This document shows positions 38,819 to 48,380 of a stretch of DNA of 54,519 nucleotides, in pieces. Every line of letters begins with the position of its first letter. The first letter of the stretch is position 1. The notes under the pieces were generated by a model. That model made no database searches. It was not told the DNA's origin and saw only the letters and a program-made list of their open reading frames with translations. The stretch covers positions 1 to 54,519 of the forward strand of contig CAJUSR010000026.1 in the NCBI GenBank assembly GCA_910588855.1. The letters run 5' to 3'. This DNA is from an uncultured Kineothrix sp. (GTDB taxonomy: Bacteria > Bacillota > Clostridia > Lachnospirales > Lachnospiraceae). The position numbers were made by a program, and so were the translations under genes.

Positions 38819-40924
38819 CTAAATCCGCTTAATACATACAAGATAATCTTCTTCATCATCGGAAGTCTCCACTTTAAAGAATGTAGCCGACACCCACTCA
38901 AATCCCATGATGTTGGGATCATCCATTTTATAATCTACGCTGATTCCACCGGAACGGCTTTCACTCAACACTTTGTCCATCGCCTTTTTATCTTTCATCG
39001 CCTCACTATATTCCATCCGTCTGCTCGACATAATATGACCTGCGAATTTATCAAAAAAGTCTTTAAAATATATTTTATCCCCCACCTTCATGGTATCATC
39101 TACAGAATGCAGTACCTCCGCGTAACCGGTATCATAATCCAGACGGTACACCTTATCGAACACACGGAACAATGCTTTGCTGTATCGGTTCATATAGTTA
39201 TCTTGCTCTGCTTTCTTAATTTTGGTCACATCCATAATGTAAAAGTAGAACATTTTCCGTTTTCCCTTATTTCCAATAAAGCGTATCCTTGTGTCCAGCC
39301 ATATGACTTCCCCGTCATACCGCACCCGCTTTATCTGTGTCTGGACAGTATCCCTTATATTCTCCGCTTCTAAACATTTTTCCAAAAGAACCTCATAATC
39401 GTCTTTTTCCATATAGTTCTCAACCAAACGTTTTTCCGCTGTCATTCCTATATTTTGGGTCTTCATTATTTCATAATATCCCTTGTTGACCCTCACAATT
39501 TCCAGCCTGTCGCCCACTAGCTCATATATGCCAAACCCGCCTGACATATTCTGGAATATCCCCTCTGCCTTCAGGCTCTCATTATATAAAATAGAAAAAT
39601 CATTTTCATCGGAACCAGTAACTGCTGCGCTCCTTACATCCACAAAATCTGGCTTGTTCAGCAATTCCTCAAAATCCTTTTCCGGCATGGGGCGGTAAAA
39701 ATAATACCCTTGAATGTAGTTACACTCAATACTCTTAAGAAAATTCAGCTCATCTTCCGTTTCTACCCCTTCCGCTACCGCACGAAGGCTCATCCATTTT
39801 GTCATCCGCACAATAGATTCCAAAATAATTGCAGATTTTCCGCCTTTATCCAAGTCATCCATAAATTTCATATCAATTTTTAAAATATCTACCGGTAAGT
39901 CTTTTAATGTATTCAGAGAAGAATATCCGCTCCCAAAGTCGTCCATCATAATGGTAAAACCATAGTCCTGAAGCTTTTTCACCGTCTCCATAACGGTTTG
40001 AGGATTATCCGAATAAGAACTCTCCGTCACTTCCAAGCGTAAAAGCTGCGGCTCCAAACCATACTTTTCTACGATTTTAATGATATCATCGCATAGGCTA
40101 TGACTGTAAAAGTCTACCCGGGATACATTCATGGATATAGGCACCACATCCAGATTCTGCTCCCTTCGACGTTTCAGCATCGCACATACTTTATCCCATA
40201 TATATCTGTCCAATACGCTGATATAACCGTTCCGCTCAAACAAAGGAATGAAAATCCCCGGCGAAATCATCCCTTTTTCCGGATGCCGCCAGCGCACCAA
40301 CGCTTCTGCACTGATAATTGAGCCATCCAATGCATTGCATACCGGCTGGTAATATACCTCAAACTGATTCTCTCGAATAGCCGCATCGCATTCGCTCATC
40401 AACATCTGCTCCATCACAATGTTTTCACGCATTGTGTTATTGTAGTAAGCATATGGCTTCACATAGCTAGTTTTTACCGTGTCCATAGCAATCCTGCTTC
40501 TGTCCACCATAGAAGCAATGCTGATATTTCTGTCTCTCACAAGATAGAGCCCATAACAAGCCGAAAAATGGTATTCCGTTCCTTCATTCATATATGTGAT
40601 TTCTCCGGAACGCACAAATTCCCGGGAGCCTTTGAGCAGTTCCGCCGGAAAACAAGCTACAAAATTATCGCTTTCCATCCTACCATAGGTGCCCTCTACT
40701 CCCTGATACGCTGACCGTATCATATCAGCCATATTTTTTAGCACTTCATCACCGGCATGCCGTCCAAACAATTCATTGATAATCTTGAAGCGATGCACAT
40801 TCCAATATGCAATTACAAACTCCTTGTCCGGGTTTTTTAAAAAAAGCTCTTCCGTCGCCTTATAAAAACCTTCCCTGTTATATATTCCTGTTAAATGATC
40901 TATTGTGTTTTCGTTCTCATTCAT
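38819..40924 (-). CDS. Cyclic-di-GMP phosphodiesterase, GGDEF(degenerate)-EAL-PAS
   Basis: Domains in order: GGDEF (about 1-160), EAL (about 172-420), and a C-terminal PAS-like sensor (about 445-570) with a further 130 residues. The GGDEF signature is replaced by MESDNF (83-88), so cyclase activity is unlikely; the domain may sense GTP. EAL residues for catalysis are all present: E207-A-L, N267, E298/E301, D328-D329, K349, D351, E385, Q405. It is therefore a likely c-di-GMP hydrolase. It lacks transmembrane segments. A GAGGG site precedes its ATG. The PAS after EAL is an uncommon order. Confidence 0.9.
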   Translation of the reverse strand: MNENENTIDHLTGIYNREGFYKATEELFLKNPDKEFVIAYWNVHRFKIINELFGRHAGDEVLKNMADMIRSAYQGVEGTYGRMESDNFVACFPAELLKGSREFVRSGEITYMNEGTEYHFSACYGLYLVRDRNISIASMVDRSRIAMDTVKTSYVKPYAYYNNTMRENIVMEQMLMSECDAAIRENQFEVYYQPVCNALDGSIISAEALVRWRHPEKGMISPGIFIPLFERNGYISVLDRYIWDKVCAMLKRRREQNLDVVPISMNVSRVDFYSHSLCDDIIKIVEKYGLEPQLLRLEVTESSYSDNPQTVMETVKKLQDYGFTIMMDDFGSGYSSLNTLKDLPVDILKIDMKFMDDLDKGGKSAIILESIVRMTKWMSLRAVAEGVETEDELNFLKSIECNYIQGYYFYRPMPEKDFEELLNKPDFVDVRSAAVTGSDENDFSILYNESLKAEGIFQNMSGGFGIYELVGDRLEIVRVNKGYYEIMKTQNIGMTAEKRLVENYMEKDDYEVLLEKCLEAENIRDTVQTQIKRVRYDGEVIWLDTRIRFIGNKGKRKMFYFYIMDVTKIKKAEQDNYMNRYSKALFRVFDKVYRLDYDTGYAEVLHSVDDTMKVGDKIYFKDFFDKFAGHIMSSRRMEYSEAMKDKKAMDKVLSESRSGGISVDYKMDDPNIMGFEWVSATFFKVETSDDEEDYLVCIKRI

Positions 40925-41156
40925 ATGTTTCCCTCATCTTCTTGTTGATGCATACGTCCTCATATGCTTCAATTATTGCCGGAACTATTTTTTGTTTGTA
41001 TTCTTTGTAGCTTTTTGTTTTTCTGGGGGGTGTTATCTTGTTTTTGGGGGCTTTATTGTGTTTTGGCGGCGGTCGTGTTTTGAGAGGCTTTTGGGGGTAT
41101 CTGATGCTTTGGGGGATTCTTTGGGTGGTTCTCTTGGGGACCGCAGTGCAAATTTG

Positions 41157-41262
41157 GAAAACCTTCGGTTTTCCAAATCACGGGCTTCGCCCTATCAAAA
41201 TATAAATTGGCAAAGCTGTCAGCAAGCTGCCGCTTTGTCATTTTATATTTTGGCACTGCTCA
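41157..41262. repeat. Three consecutive hairpins upstream of the EAL gene
   Basis: TTTGGAAAACC/GGTTTTCCAAA with a TTCG loop (about 41157-41181), then GGGCTTCGCCC, then a 22-bp imperfect inverted repeat (CAAAATATAAATTGGCAAAGC against GCTTTGTCATTTTATATTTTG, about 41198-41262). UUCG-type loops suggest a structured RNA or a mobile hairpin repeat. No coding frame is credible. Confidence 0.7.
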
Positions 41263-41337
41263 TTACTTTCGTGTACATTATATCATTTCTTGTCGTTTGG
41301 GGGAATATTTTTTTATTTATTTGGGTTTTGTATATTA

Positions 41338-41436
41338 TTTTTTATATTTGTTTTTGTTTTCGTTGTATTTATTTTCTTTGTTTTCGTTTTCTTTGCTTTT
41401 GTTTTCCTTGTTTTTATTTTCTTTGTTTTATGATAT
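41338..41436. repeat. T-rich low-complexity tract after the phosphate transporter
   Basis: Repeats of the form TTTTCTTTG, TTTTCGTT and TTTTGTTTTC run to the stop codon of the phosphate transporter gene. On the minus strand this is purine-rich A/G with AAAC. The stretch 40925-41156 upstream of it has no feature I can name. Confidence 0.6.
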
Positions 41437-42513
41437 TTAATGTATAATTTTTTGGAAAATTTCTGTAACGCAGTATCCGATTGCGCAGCAGCCAGGGAAG
41501 GTAATTAGCCATGCGAAAATCATTTCTTTTATAATGGATATGTTTACTGTCTTTGCATCGGAAGCTATTCCGACCCCCATTATTGCTGTTGTTTTTACAT
41601 GGGTGGTGGATACTGGGAAGCCAATGAGGCTGAAAAACAAAAGGCAGATTGCGGCTGCCGCATCGGAAACGATTCCCTGCGAGCGGCGTAGTTTTACCAT
41701 ATCTACCCCTACCGTTTTTATGATACGCTCTCCGCCAATTGCTGTGCCTGATGCTATCACAATGCTGCACCATATCGTCATCCAGAAAGGTATATAAAAA
41801 TGTCCGGCTGGCATTTCCTCCTTTGCAAGAAATATCCCCATTAGAAATACCCCTATAAATTTTTGCCCATCTTGTGCCCCATGCATAAATGCCATAGCTG
41901 CAGCTCCGGCTATCTGCATCTGTTCCGCCCGGCTTTTATATTTTTTCCATCGCCTGCTTTGACATGCCCCATATGCCTTTTTACCTTTCAGAAACAACAT
42001 TTTGCCGCCTGCCCAGCCCAAGCCAAAACCCAGAAAGCTGGAAAAAAACAATCCGTATATTACCTTCATCCATTCCACTCCGTGGATTCCAGCCAGCCCG
42101 TTATGAATGGAGATGGATGCTCCTGTCAGTCCGGCAATCAGCGCATGGCTTTCGCTGGTCGGTATCCCAAAGCTCCAGGCTGCCGCCGCCCACACAATAA
42201 TTGCCAACAATGCAGCACATAATGCAGTTAGCGCCTTTTGCGGAGAATCGCCGAAGTCTGCTATGTGATAAATGGTACATGCCACCGTAGAATTACAAGC
42301 TGTCATCAAAGCAAGCCCTGCGAAATTAAGAAAAGCCGCCATCCGAACCGCTTTCTTTAATTCCATCCCACCGGATGCTACCAAAGATGCAATAGCATTC
42401 GGAGCATCTGTCCATCCGTTTACAAGCATGACACCAATTGTGAGAAGAGTTATCATTTGCAGAGACGGTGTTTTTGATAACATGGTTATGAACTCGCCGA
42501 AAAATATCGTCAT
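41437..42513 (-). CDS. PiT family inorganic phosphate transporter
   Basis: The product (358 residues from ATG 42513) has about ten hydrophobic segments and the two PiT signatures: GWTDAPNAIASLVASG near the N-terminus and GFPVSTTHVKTTAIMGVG near the C-terminus; FGIPTSESHALIAG lies in the middle. PiT proteins import phosphate with protons or sodium. ATG 42513 with AGAAGG at 9 bp is chosen over the longer frame from 42558. No PhoU-like partner gene is next to it. The 42514-42812 upstream region shows a poorly defined AT-rich stretch with no clear gene. Confidence 0.93.
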   Translation of the reverse strand: MTIFFGEFITMLSKTPSLQMITLLTIGVMLVNGWTDAPNAIASLVASGGMELKKAVRMAAFLNFAGLALMTACNSTVACTIYHIADFGDSPQKALTALCAALLAIIVWAAAAWSFGIPTSESHALIAGLTGASISIHNGLAGIHGVEWMKVIYGLFFSSFLGFGLGWAGGKMLFLKGKKAYGACQSRRWKKYKSRAEQMQIAGAAAMAFMHGAQDGQKFIGVFLMGIFLAKEEMPAGHFYIPFWMTIWCSIVIASGTAIGGERIIKTVGVDMVKLRRSQGIVSDAAAAICLLFFSLIGFPVSTTHVKTTAIMGVGIASDAKTVNISIIKEMIFAWLITFPGCCAIGYCVTEIFQKIIH

Positions 42514-42812
42514 ATGGTTCTGCCTTCTGCCGATTATATAGGTAACCCCTTCCGGCAATTGCTGGTCTTGTATTAAGTATAGGATAGAAAACGGGGAATT
42601 ATTACTAAAAGTGCTTTCTTCCCCTCTATCATTGTCTTAACCCTTTCCCTCCAGTCCAAGCAAAAAATACAGGATATGGTTTTGAGCCACCATAAAATGT
42701 AGACAGTTCTTTCATTCCTAATAATACCAAAAAACAGAGCAAAAATTATAAAGAATAAGAATGCGAAGCTAAAAGTTCTGTCCTCCTCCCCATTTTGTAA
42801 CTTGAAAAAATT

Positions 42813-43233
42813 CTATATTCCGGTTCTCAATAATGCATACATTCTCATATCAATAATTTTACCATTTTTTACAACACTCTTTTTTGATGTGCCTTCATAT
42901 TGAAAGCCTGCTTTTTCAAGCACACGGCAGGATGCCGCATTATATGCGAATGGCTCTGCAAAAACACAGACAATATCTTAACTCCCCAGTCCTCCTATGA
43001 CCCTGACGGGAAACAACAATACCGCCTATTACTTTATTATCTGCTGTAATGGCAAAAGCAAAAGTATCATTTTCATCTGCGGAAAGCATAGAAGAAATAA
43101 AATCTATTCCATCCTCCTCGCGGTAAGGATATGGGAGGCCATCTCTAAGATTATCCTGTACCTTCTTATTGGAAAGAACCATTGCCAAACCCGCTGCATC
43201 TGATAAATCCCATTTTCTTATTTTACAAACCAT
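42813..43233 (-). pseudogene. GNAT acetyltransferase pseudogene (internal deletion and frameshift)
   Basis: From ATG 43233 (GAGGTGAGG upstream) the frame reads MVCKIRKWDLSDAAGLA, then GGIVVSRQGHRRTGELRY, as in RimJ/RimL-type GNATs, and stops soon after at 42940. A different frame picks up the family C-terminus: VFAEPFAYNAASCRVLEKAG, then FQYEGT and MRMYALLRTGI, ending at 42813. The acetyl-CoA loop region (about 25 residues, the GKGxGTEA part) is missing between the two. This is best explained by an internal deletion that shifts the frame. Confidence 0.85.
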
Positions 43234-43281
43234 TTTCCTCACCTCTTGAAAATCGCACCACAATTTTTATCAATTTATTAA

Positions 43282-43360
43282 TCGAATAGGCGAAGGTTCT
43301 CGCCGCGCGACCCGTTCGCCGCATAGCCGCTTACTTCCTATGCACGGGGCTGCGCATAAA
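43282..43360. repeat. Dispersed repeat R1, copy upstream of the GNAT pseudogene
   Basis: It starts TCGAATAGGCGAAGGTTCTC, contains CGTTCGCCGCATAGCCGCTT and ends TGCACGGGGCTGCGCATAAA, as in the other copies. Confidence 0.75.
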
Positions 43361-43365
43361 TAAAA

Positions 43366-43420
43366 AAGTGTCTTCGACACTTCATCATTTATGTCCTTCT
43401 GGTGAAGGACTTTCCTATAA
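43366..43420. repeat. Dispersed double-hairpin repeat (second copy)
   Basis: AAAAAGTGTCTTCGACACTT and GTCCTTCTGGTGAAGGACTTTCCTATA-type sequence repeat the block at 7165-7216 with few changes. Confidence 0.75.
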
Positions 43421-43455
43421 GGGAAAAAGGCCGGTACTCTTCCGGGTACCAGCCT
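43421..43455 (-). terminator. Terminator of the butyrate operon
   Basis: Minus strand AGGCTGGTACC and GTACCGGCCT with a short loop form the stem, followed by TTTTTCCC. It lies about 50 bp after the etfA stop. Confidence 0.85.
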
Positions 43456-43506
43456 CTTCTCGTAAACTTATATGTTCTGCTTTAGTCGAACTTCATATGC
43501 ATTCCA

Positions 43507-44553
43507 TTAGTTCTTGTTTGCCAGCTCTGCTTTCAGTTTTTCTGTCAAAGCAGGAACAATCTTATTCAAATCGCCTACGATTCCATAATCAGCTACATCG
43601 AAGATAGGAGCCGTTTCGTCCTTGTTGATTGCAACAATGATATCGGACTCTTCCATACCTGCCAAGTGCTGGATTGCACCGGAAATACCGATTGCAAAGT
43701 ATACATTAGGACGTACTGTCTTTCCTGTCTGGCCTACCTGAAGGTCTTTCGGCTTCCAGCCTGCATCAACAACAGCACGGGAGCAGCTTACGGTTGCACC
43801 AAGCACTTCTGCAAGGTCGTCCAGAAGCTTGAAGTTTTCCGGGCTTCCTACACCACGGCCGCCGGAAACAAGGATTTTAGCATCCATAATATCTACAGTA
43901 TCCACAACGGATTTCACGATTTCAAGGATTTCTACATATTTGTTATCCGGTGTAAATCCAGGATTAAACTCTTCTACAACTGCTTTTGCACCTTCTACCT
44001 TAGGCGCTTTCTGCATAACGCCAGGACGTACCGTTGCCATCTGAGGACGGAACTCCGGACATGCAATGGTTGCAATCGTATTGCCGCCAAATGCCGGACG
44101 GGTCATCAAAAGCTGGTTATGAAGCTGCTCTTTGCCCGGAATCGGATTCATCGGGAAATCGCCGATATCAAGCTGTGTACAGTCTGCGGTAAGCCCTGTA
44201 TGGATTCTTGCGGATACACGAGGACCTAAATCACGGCCGATTGCCGTAGCGCCTACCAAAAAGATTTCCGGTTTATATTTTTCAATTACGGAAGCAAGGG
44301 CATGTGCATAAGGCTCTGTCCTGTATTCTTTTAATTCAGGGTCATCCACAAGGATTACCTTGTCTGCGCCATAAGCTGCAAGCTCGTCTGCAAGGCCTTT
44401 TACTTCATAGCCCACCAATACTGCCGTAACCTCTGTGTTCAAATCTTTTGCAAGATCTTTTCCTTTGCCAATCAGTTCCAAAGCAATTCCGCTCAGTTCA
44501 TTATCTACCTGTTGTGCAAAGACAAATACTCCTTTATATTCTGCTATATTCAT
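43507..44553 (-). CDS. etfA: Electron transfer flavoprotein alpha subunit
   Basis: EtfA binds FAD and passes electrons between Bcd and ferredoxin/NADH in the bifurcating complex of clostridia. The 348 residues from ATG 44553 (GGTGG upstream) have the N-terminal Rossmann-like half and the FAD-binding C-terminal half, with LVSGGRGVGSPENFKLL, VGQTGKTVRPNVYFAIGISGAIQH and VAINKDETAPIFDVADYGIVGD. It is last of the operon, 28 bp after etfB. Confidence 0.96.
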   Translation of the reverse strand: MNIAEYKGVFVFAQQVDNELSGIALELIGKGKDLAKDLNTEVTAVLVGYEVKGLADELAAYGADKVILVDDPELKEYRTEPYAHALASVIEKYKPEIFLVGATAIGRDLGPRVSARIHTGLTADCTQLDIGDFPMNPIPGKEQLHNQLLMTRPAFGGNTIATIACPEFRPQMATVRPGVMQKAPKVEGAKAVVEEFNPGFTPDNKYVEILEIVKSVVDTVDIMDAKILVSGGRGVGSPENFKLLDDLAEVLGATVSCSRAVVDAGWKPKDLQVGQTGKTVRPNVYFAIGISGAIQHLAGMEESDIIVAINKDETAPIFDVADYGIVGDLNKIVPALTEKLKAELANKN

Positions 44554-44581
44554 TTTCTTCCACCACACTTTTCCTAATTTT

Positions 44582-45364
44582 TTATATTACGTGTTTCACT
44601 TTTAACTTGTCGATAATGTAATCAACTGCTTCCGAAGGATCCAAGCTTACCTTTTCCCCTGCGCCTTTTCTTACTTTATCAGAAGCCTTAGCAATCTGTG
44701 TCGGAGAGCCTTTCAAGCCAAGGTTGGAATCCTCTACGTCCACCAAGTTAGCTCTTCCCCATACGGTGATGTCTGCTTTATATGCATCGAAAATTCCACC
44801 CGGAGTCATATAACGGGGCTCATTCAATTCAGCAAGAGCTGTAATCAAACAAGGCATTTTTGCTTTCAGTACATGATATCTGTCATCGAACTGACGCTCA
44901 ACGATTACGCTGTCGCCGTCAATCTTGATATTCTGTGCATAGGAAATAACCGGGATTCCTAAATGTTCGGAAATCTGAGGCCCAACCTGTGCGGTATCAC
45001 CATCGATAGCCTGACGGCCTGTGATAATCAAATCATATTCCAGATTGCGGATAGCGCCTGCCAGTGTCTGGGAAGTTGCCCATGTATCTGCGCCGCCAAG
45101 AACCCTGTCTGTTACAAGGATACCTTTATCTGCGCCCATAGCCATAGCTTCACGAAGAACTTCTTCTGCCTTGGGAAGACCCATAGTAATAACAGTTACT
45201 TCTGCATCATATTCGTCTTTTAACCTAAGCGCCGCTTCCAGCCCTGCTTTGTCATCAGGGTTCATAATGGTAAGCATTGCACCCCTGTCAAGTGTACCGT
45301 CAGGATTGAACTTAACGCCGCCCTTTGTATCAGGTACCTGTTTAATACAAACAACAATTTTCAT
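44582..45364 (-). CDS. etfB: Electron transfer flavoprotein beta subunit
   Basis: The 260-residue EtfB partners EtfA; in bifurcating Etf it carries the second flavin. Visible family segments are IKQVPDTKGGVKFNPDG at the N-terminus, GADKGILVTDRVLGGADTWATSQTLA, TGRQAIDGDTAQVGPQISEHLGIPV and the C-terminal acidic-to-basic tail. An AGGAG site precedes the ATG. The gene order bcd-etfB-etfA is typical of butyrate formers. Confidence 0.96.
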   Translation of the reverse strand: MKIVVCIKQVPDTKGGVKFNPDGTLDRGAMLTIMNPDDKAGLEAALRLKDEYDAEVTVITMGLPKAEEVLREAMAMGADKGILVTDRVLGGADTWATSQTLAGAIRNLEYDLIITGRQAIDGDTAQVGPQISEHLGIPVISYAQNIKIDGDSVIVERQFDDRYHVLKAKMPCLITALAELNEPRYMTPGGIFDAYKADITVWGRANLVDVEDSNLGLKGSPTQIAKASDKVRKGAGEKVSLDPSEAVDYIIDKLKVKHVI

Positions 45365-45424
45365 TGTATTTCCACTCCTTATTTTCGTCAGATTTTCATT
45401 TTTCTTGTAGATATTGCGATGTGC

Positions 45425-46576
45425 TTATTTCAATAATGCCCCTGAGATTACCATACGCTGTACTTCGCTTGTACCTTCGTAAATTTCTGTAATCTTTGCA
45501 TCGCGCATCATGCGTTCCACATCGTATTCCCTTGTATAACCGTAACCGCCATGAAGCTGTACTGCCTTCGTAGTTACTTCCATAGCCACTTCTGCTGCAT
45601 ACAATTTTGCTTTTGCTGCTTCCACGGAATATACTTTCTGGGTACTCTTTGCTACTGCTGCTTTGTAAACAAGAAGCTGTGCTGCTTCCACTTTAGTAGC
45701 CATGTCTGCAAGCTGGAACTGTGTATTCTGGAACTGTCCGATAGACCTGCCGAACTGTTTCCTTTCTTTTACATATTCTACGGTCCTCTCCAATGCACCT
45801 TCTGCAAGGCCCAATGCCTGGGAAGCTATACCAATACGGCCACCGTCCAAAGTATGCATAGCGATACCAAAGCCTTTGCCCTGCTGCCCAAGGATATTCC
45901 CCTTCGGGATTCTGCAGTCCGTGAAAATAAGTTCATAAGTAGAAGAACCACGGATACCCATTTTCTTTTCTTTTGTTCCGAATGTAAAGCCGGGTGTTCC
46001 TTTTTCTACGATAAAAGCAGTAATTTCTTTGGACATCCTGCCACGTTTCTCAATCATACCTGTTACAGCAAAAATAACATATACATCTGCTTCTTTGCCG
46101 TTAGTGATGAAAATTTTAGAACCATTTAAAACCCATTCGTCGCCATCAAGCACTGCCTTTGTCTGCTGGCCCTGGGCATCGGTTCCTGCACCGGGCTCTG
46201 TAAGGCCGAATGCACCGATTTTCCTGCCGCTGGCAAGGTCGGGTAAATATTTTTGTTTCTGCTCTTCCGTACCATAAGTTAAGATAGGGTCGCAGCAAAG
46301 GGATGTATGTGCGGAAACGATAACCCCCGTGGTGCCGCAAACTTTGGAAAGTTCTTCCACGCACATTGCATATGTAAGGATATCGCAGCCCTGTCCGCCG
46401 TATTCCTTCGGAATCGGGATTCCCATAAACCCTGCTTTTGCCATTTTTTCAACGGTTCCTCTGGGGAAAATCTCTGTTTCGTCAACTTCCTGTGCCAGAG
46501 GCTTTACTTCCTTTTCCGCAAATTCCCTGAAAAGGGTTCTTGCCATTTCATGTTGTTTTGTTAACATAAAATCCAT
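45425..46576 (-). CDS. bcd: Butyryl-CoA dehydrogenase
   Basis: Bcd reduces crotonyl-CoA to butyryl-CoA with EtfAB. The 383-residue protein is a short-chain acyl-CoA dehydrogenase with FAD-site segments FGLTEPGAGTDAQGQ and FITNGKEADVY, and the catalytic base E367 in EIYEGTSEVQR, the canonical position. A GGAGG site lies 11 bp upstream. Its genomic place with crt, hbd and etfBA fixes the substrate as crotonyl/butyryl-CoA. Confidence 0.96.
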   Translation of the reverse strand: MDFMLTKQHEMARTLFREFAEKEVKPLAQEVDETEIFPRGTVEKMAKAGFMGIPIPKEYGGQGCDILTYAMCVEELSKVCGTTGVIVSAHTSLCCDPILTYGTEEQKQKYLPDLASGRKIGAFGLTEPGAGTDAQGQQTKAVLDGDEWVLNGSKIFITNGKEADVYVIFAVTGMIEKRGRMSKEITAFIVEKGTPGFTFGTKEKKMGIRGSSTYELIFTDCRIPKGNILGQQGKGFGIAMHTLDGGRIGIASQALGLAEGALERTVEYVKERKQFGRSIGQFQNTQFQLADMATKVEAAQLLVYKAAVAKSTQKVYSVEAAKAKLYAAEVAMEVTTKAVQLHGGYGYTREYDVERMMRDAKITEIYEGTSEVQRMVISGALLK

Positions 46577-46646
46577 GATTTTATTTCCTCCATATCTTTG
46601 TTTATATAATGGTTAGATAAGGCAATACTCTGTCAAACCGCATTTC

Positions 46647-47486
46647 TTATCTTGAATAATCGTAGAAACCTTTGCCTGTCTTCTGACCAAGCTGTCCGCC
46701 GCGTACCATTTTCTTAAGAAGCGGATGAGGACGGTATTTGGTATCGCCTGTCTCAGCCTGAAGAACTTCCATAATAGCCAAAACGATATCGAGGCCAACC
46801 AAATCGCCAAGGGCAAGAGGTCCCATCGGGTGGTTTGCACCAAGTTTCATCGCATTGTCAATGCCTTCTACAGAAGCAACACCTTCTGCATAAATGCCGA
46901 TTGCTTCATTAATCATCGGGATAAGAATCCTGTTTACAACAAAGCCTGCTGCTTCGTTTACCTGTACCGGGGTCTTTCCGATTTCTTCGGAAATAGCTTT
47001 GATTTTTTCTACTACTTCATCCGGGGTATTCAATCCTGCAATCACTTCCACAAGCTTCATAACCGGAGCCGGGTTGAAGAAATGCATACCAATTACCGGA
47101 CGATCCAGCCCTGCGCCGATTTCCGTAATGGAAAGAGAAGAGGTATTCGTTGCAAAGATACAGTCTTTTTTGCAAATATCCTGCAGTTCTTTAAAAGTCT
47201 GTTTCTTAATATCCATAACTTCAAGGGCAGCTTCTACAACCAAATCACAATCTGTGCAGATTGTCTTTACGCCCGTTGTAATCTTTGCAAGGATAGCGTC
47301 TGCTTTTTCCTGATCCATTTTCCCTTTTGCGATACGTTTTTCAAATCCTTTTGCAATTTTGTTTTTGCCGTTTGCCGCAAATTCTTCATTAATGTCACAA
47401 AGGAATACTTCATATCCTTCTGTCTGGGCAAATGCCTGTGCAATACCGGAACCCATTGTGCCGGCGCCAATAACTCCTACTTTCAT
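46647..47486 (-). CDS. hbd: 3-hydroxybutyryl-CoA dehydrogenase
   Basis: Hbd reduces acetoacetyl-CoA to 3-hydroxybutyryl-CoA. The Rossmann motif GVIGAGTMGSGIAQ (4-17), the catalytic region VIGMHFFNPAPVMKLVE and the C-terminal NHPMGPLALGDLVGLD are intact in 279 residues, the normal length. An AGGAGG site precedes the ATG. Confidence 0.96.
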   Translation of the reverse strand: MKVGVIGAGTMGSGIAQAFAQTEGYEVFLCDINEEFAANGKNKIAKGFEKRIAKGKMDQEKADAILAKITTGVKTICTDCDLVVEAALEVMDIKKQTFKELQDICKKDCIFATNTSSLSITEIGAGLDRPVIGMHFFNPAPVMKLVEVIAGLNTPDEVVEKIKAISEEIGKTPVQVNEAAGFVVNRILIPMINEAIGIYAEGVASVEGIDNAMKLGANHPMGPLALGDLVGLDIVLAIMEVLQAETGDTKYRPHPLLKKMVRGGQLGQKTGKGFYDYSR

Positions 47487-47563
47487 ACTCGTTCCTCCTA
47501 GATTGTATTTGTTTATTTTTACATCCCCATATAATATCAGGGATTTTCCTTGCCATTGAAAAA

Positions 47564-48340
47564 TTACTTGTTGAGGAATTTCTCTACTTTTCTTTTTTCA
47601 AGGAATGCTGCCATCCCTTCTTTTTGGTCATAAGATTCAAAACAATCGCCGAACAGTTTTTCCTCAATTACGATTGCCGCGTCCATATCCACATCCAAAC
47701 CTTCGTTGATTGCCTTCTTACAGTTGCGCACTGCAATTGGTGCATTCTTTGCAATCCCAGCCGCCATTTTTTCCGCCGCCGGCATCAGTTCTTCCTGTGT
47801 ATATACCGCATTCACGAGACCGATACGGAGCGCTTCGTCCGCTTTGATATTCCTTGCAGTGTAAATCATCTGTTTTGCCATACCTGCGCCTACAAGGCGT
47901 GCAAGCCTCTGGGTGCCGCCAAACCCAGGCGTAATGCCAAGGCCTACTTCCGGCTGGCCGAATACCGCGTTATCGGAACAAATCCTAATATCACAGCTCA
48001 TGGAAATCTCGCAACCGCCGCCCAAAGCAAAACCGTTTACCGCTGCGATTACAGGAACCGGAAATGTCTCCAATTTGCGGAATACATCGTTCCCTTTTTT
48101 ACCGAAAGCTTCCCCTTCTGCCTTTGTAAGGGAACTCATTTCTCCGATATCTGCGCCGGCAACAAAAGATTTCTGCCCTGCGCCGGTTAAAATAAGGCAT
48201 CTTACTTCGTTCAATTCCACTTGATCCAAAGTTTTGTCAAGTTCCTCCAATACGGTGGAGTTCAATGCGTTCAACGCTTTTTCACGGCTGATGGTAATTA
48301 CACCATAATTGCCTTTTTGTTCGTATACGATAAATTCCAT
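47564..48340 (-). CDS. crt: 3-hydroxybutyryl-CoA dehydratase (crotonase)
   Basis: Crt dehydrates 3-hydroxybutyryl-CoA to crotonyl-CoA. The frame is open to 48442, but ATG 48340 (MEFIVYEQ) has AAGGAG 8 bp upstream and gives 258 residues, the usual crotonase length. AGADIGEM and ALGGGCEISMSCDIRI (oxyanion hole) and the catalytic glutamates in GQPEVGLGITPGFGGTQRL are visible. The region between it and thl carries repeats, not a gene. Confidence 0.95.
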   Translation of the reverse strand: MEFIVYEQKGNYGVITISREKALNALNSTVLEELDKTLDQVELNEVRCLILTGAGQKSFVAGADIGEMSSLTKAEGEAFGKKGNDVFRKLETFPVPVIAAVNGFALGGGCEISMSCDIRICSDNAVFGQPEVGLGITPGFGGTQRLARLVGAGMAKQMIYTARNIKADEALRIGLVNAVYTQEELMPAAEKMAAGIAKNAPIAVRNCKKAINEGLDVDMDAAIVIEEKLFGDCFESYDQKEGMAAFLEKRKVEKFLNK

Positions 48341-48380
48341 TTTCGTGGCTCCTTTTTCCATTTTTATGTATAAAGTTTCA

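Noticed and set aside
42940..43263. Complete 107-residue GNAT protein
   Set aside because: The C-terminal third of the family is present in another frame just downstream, so the open frame is the remnant of a broken gene.
46725..47501. 258-residue plus-strand frame
   Set aside because: Exactly antisense to hbd; cysteine/phenylalanine-rich composition typical of reverse frames of real genes.
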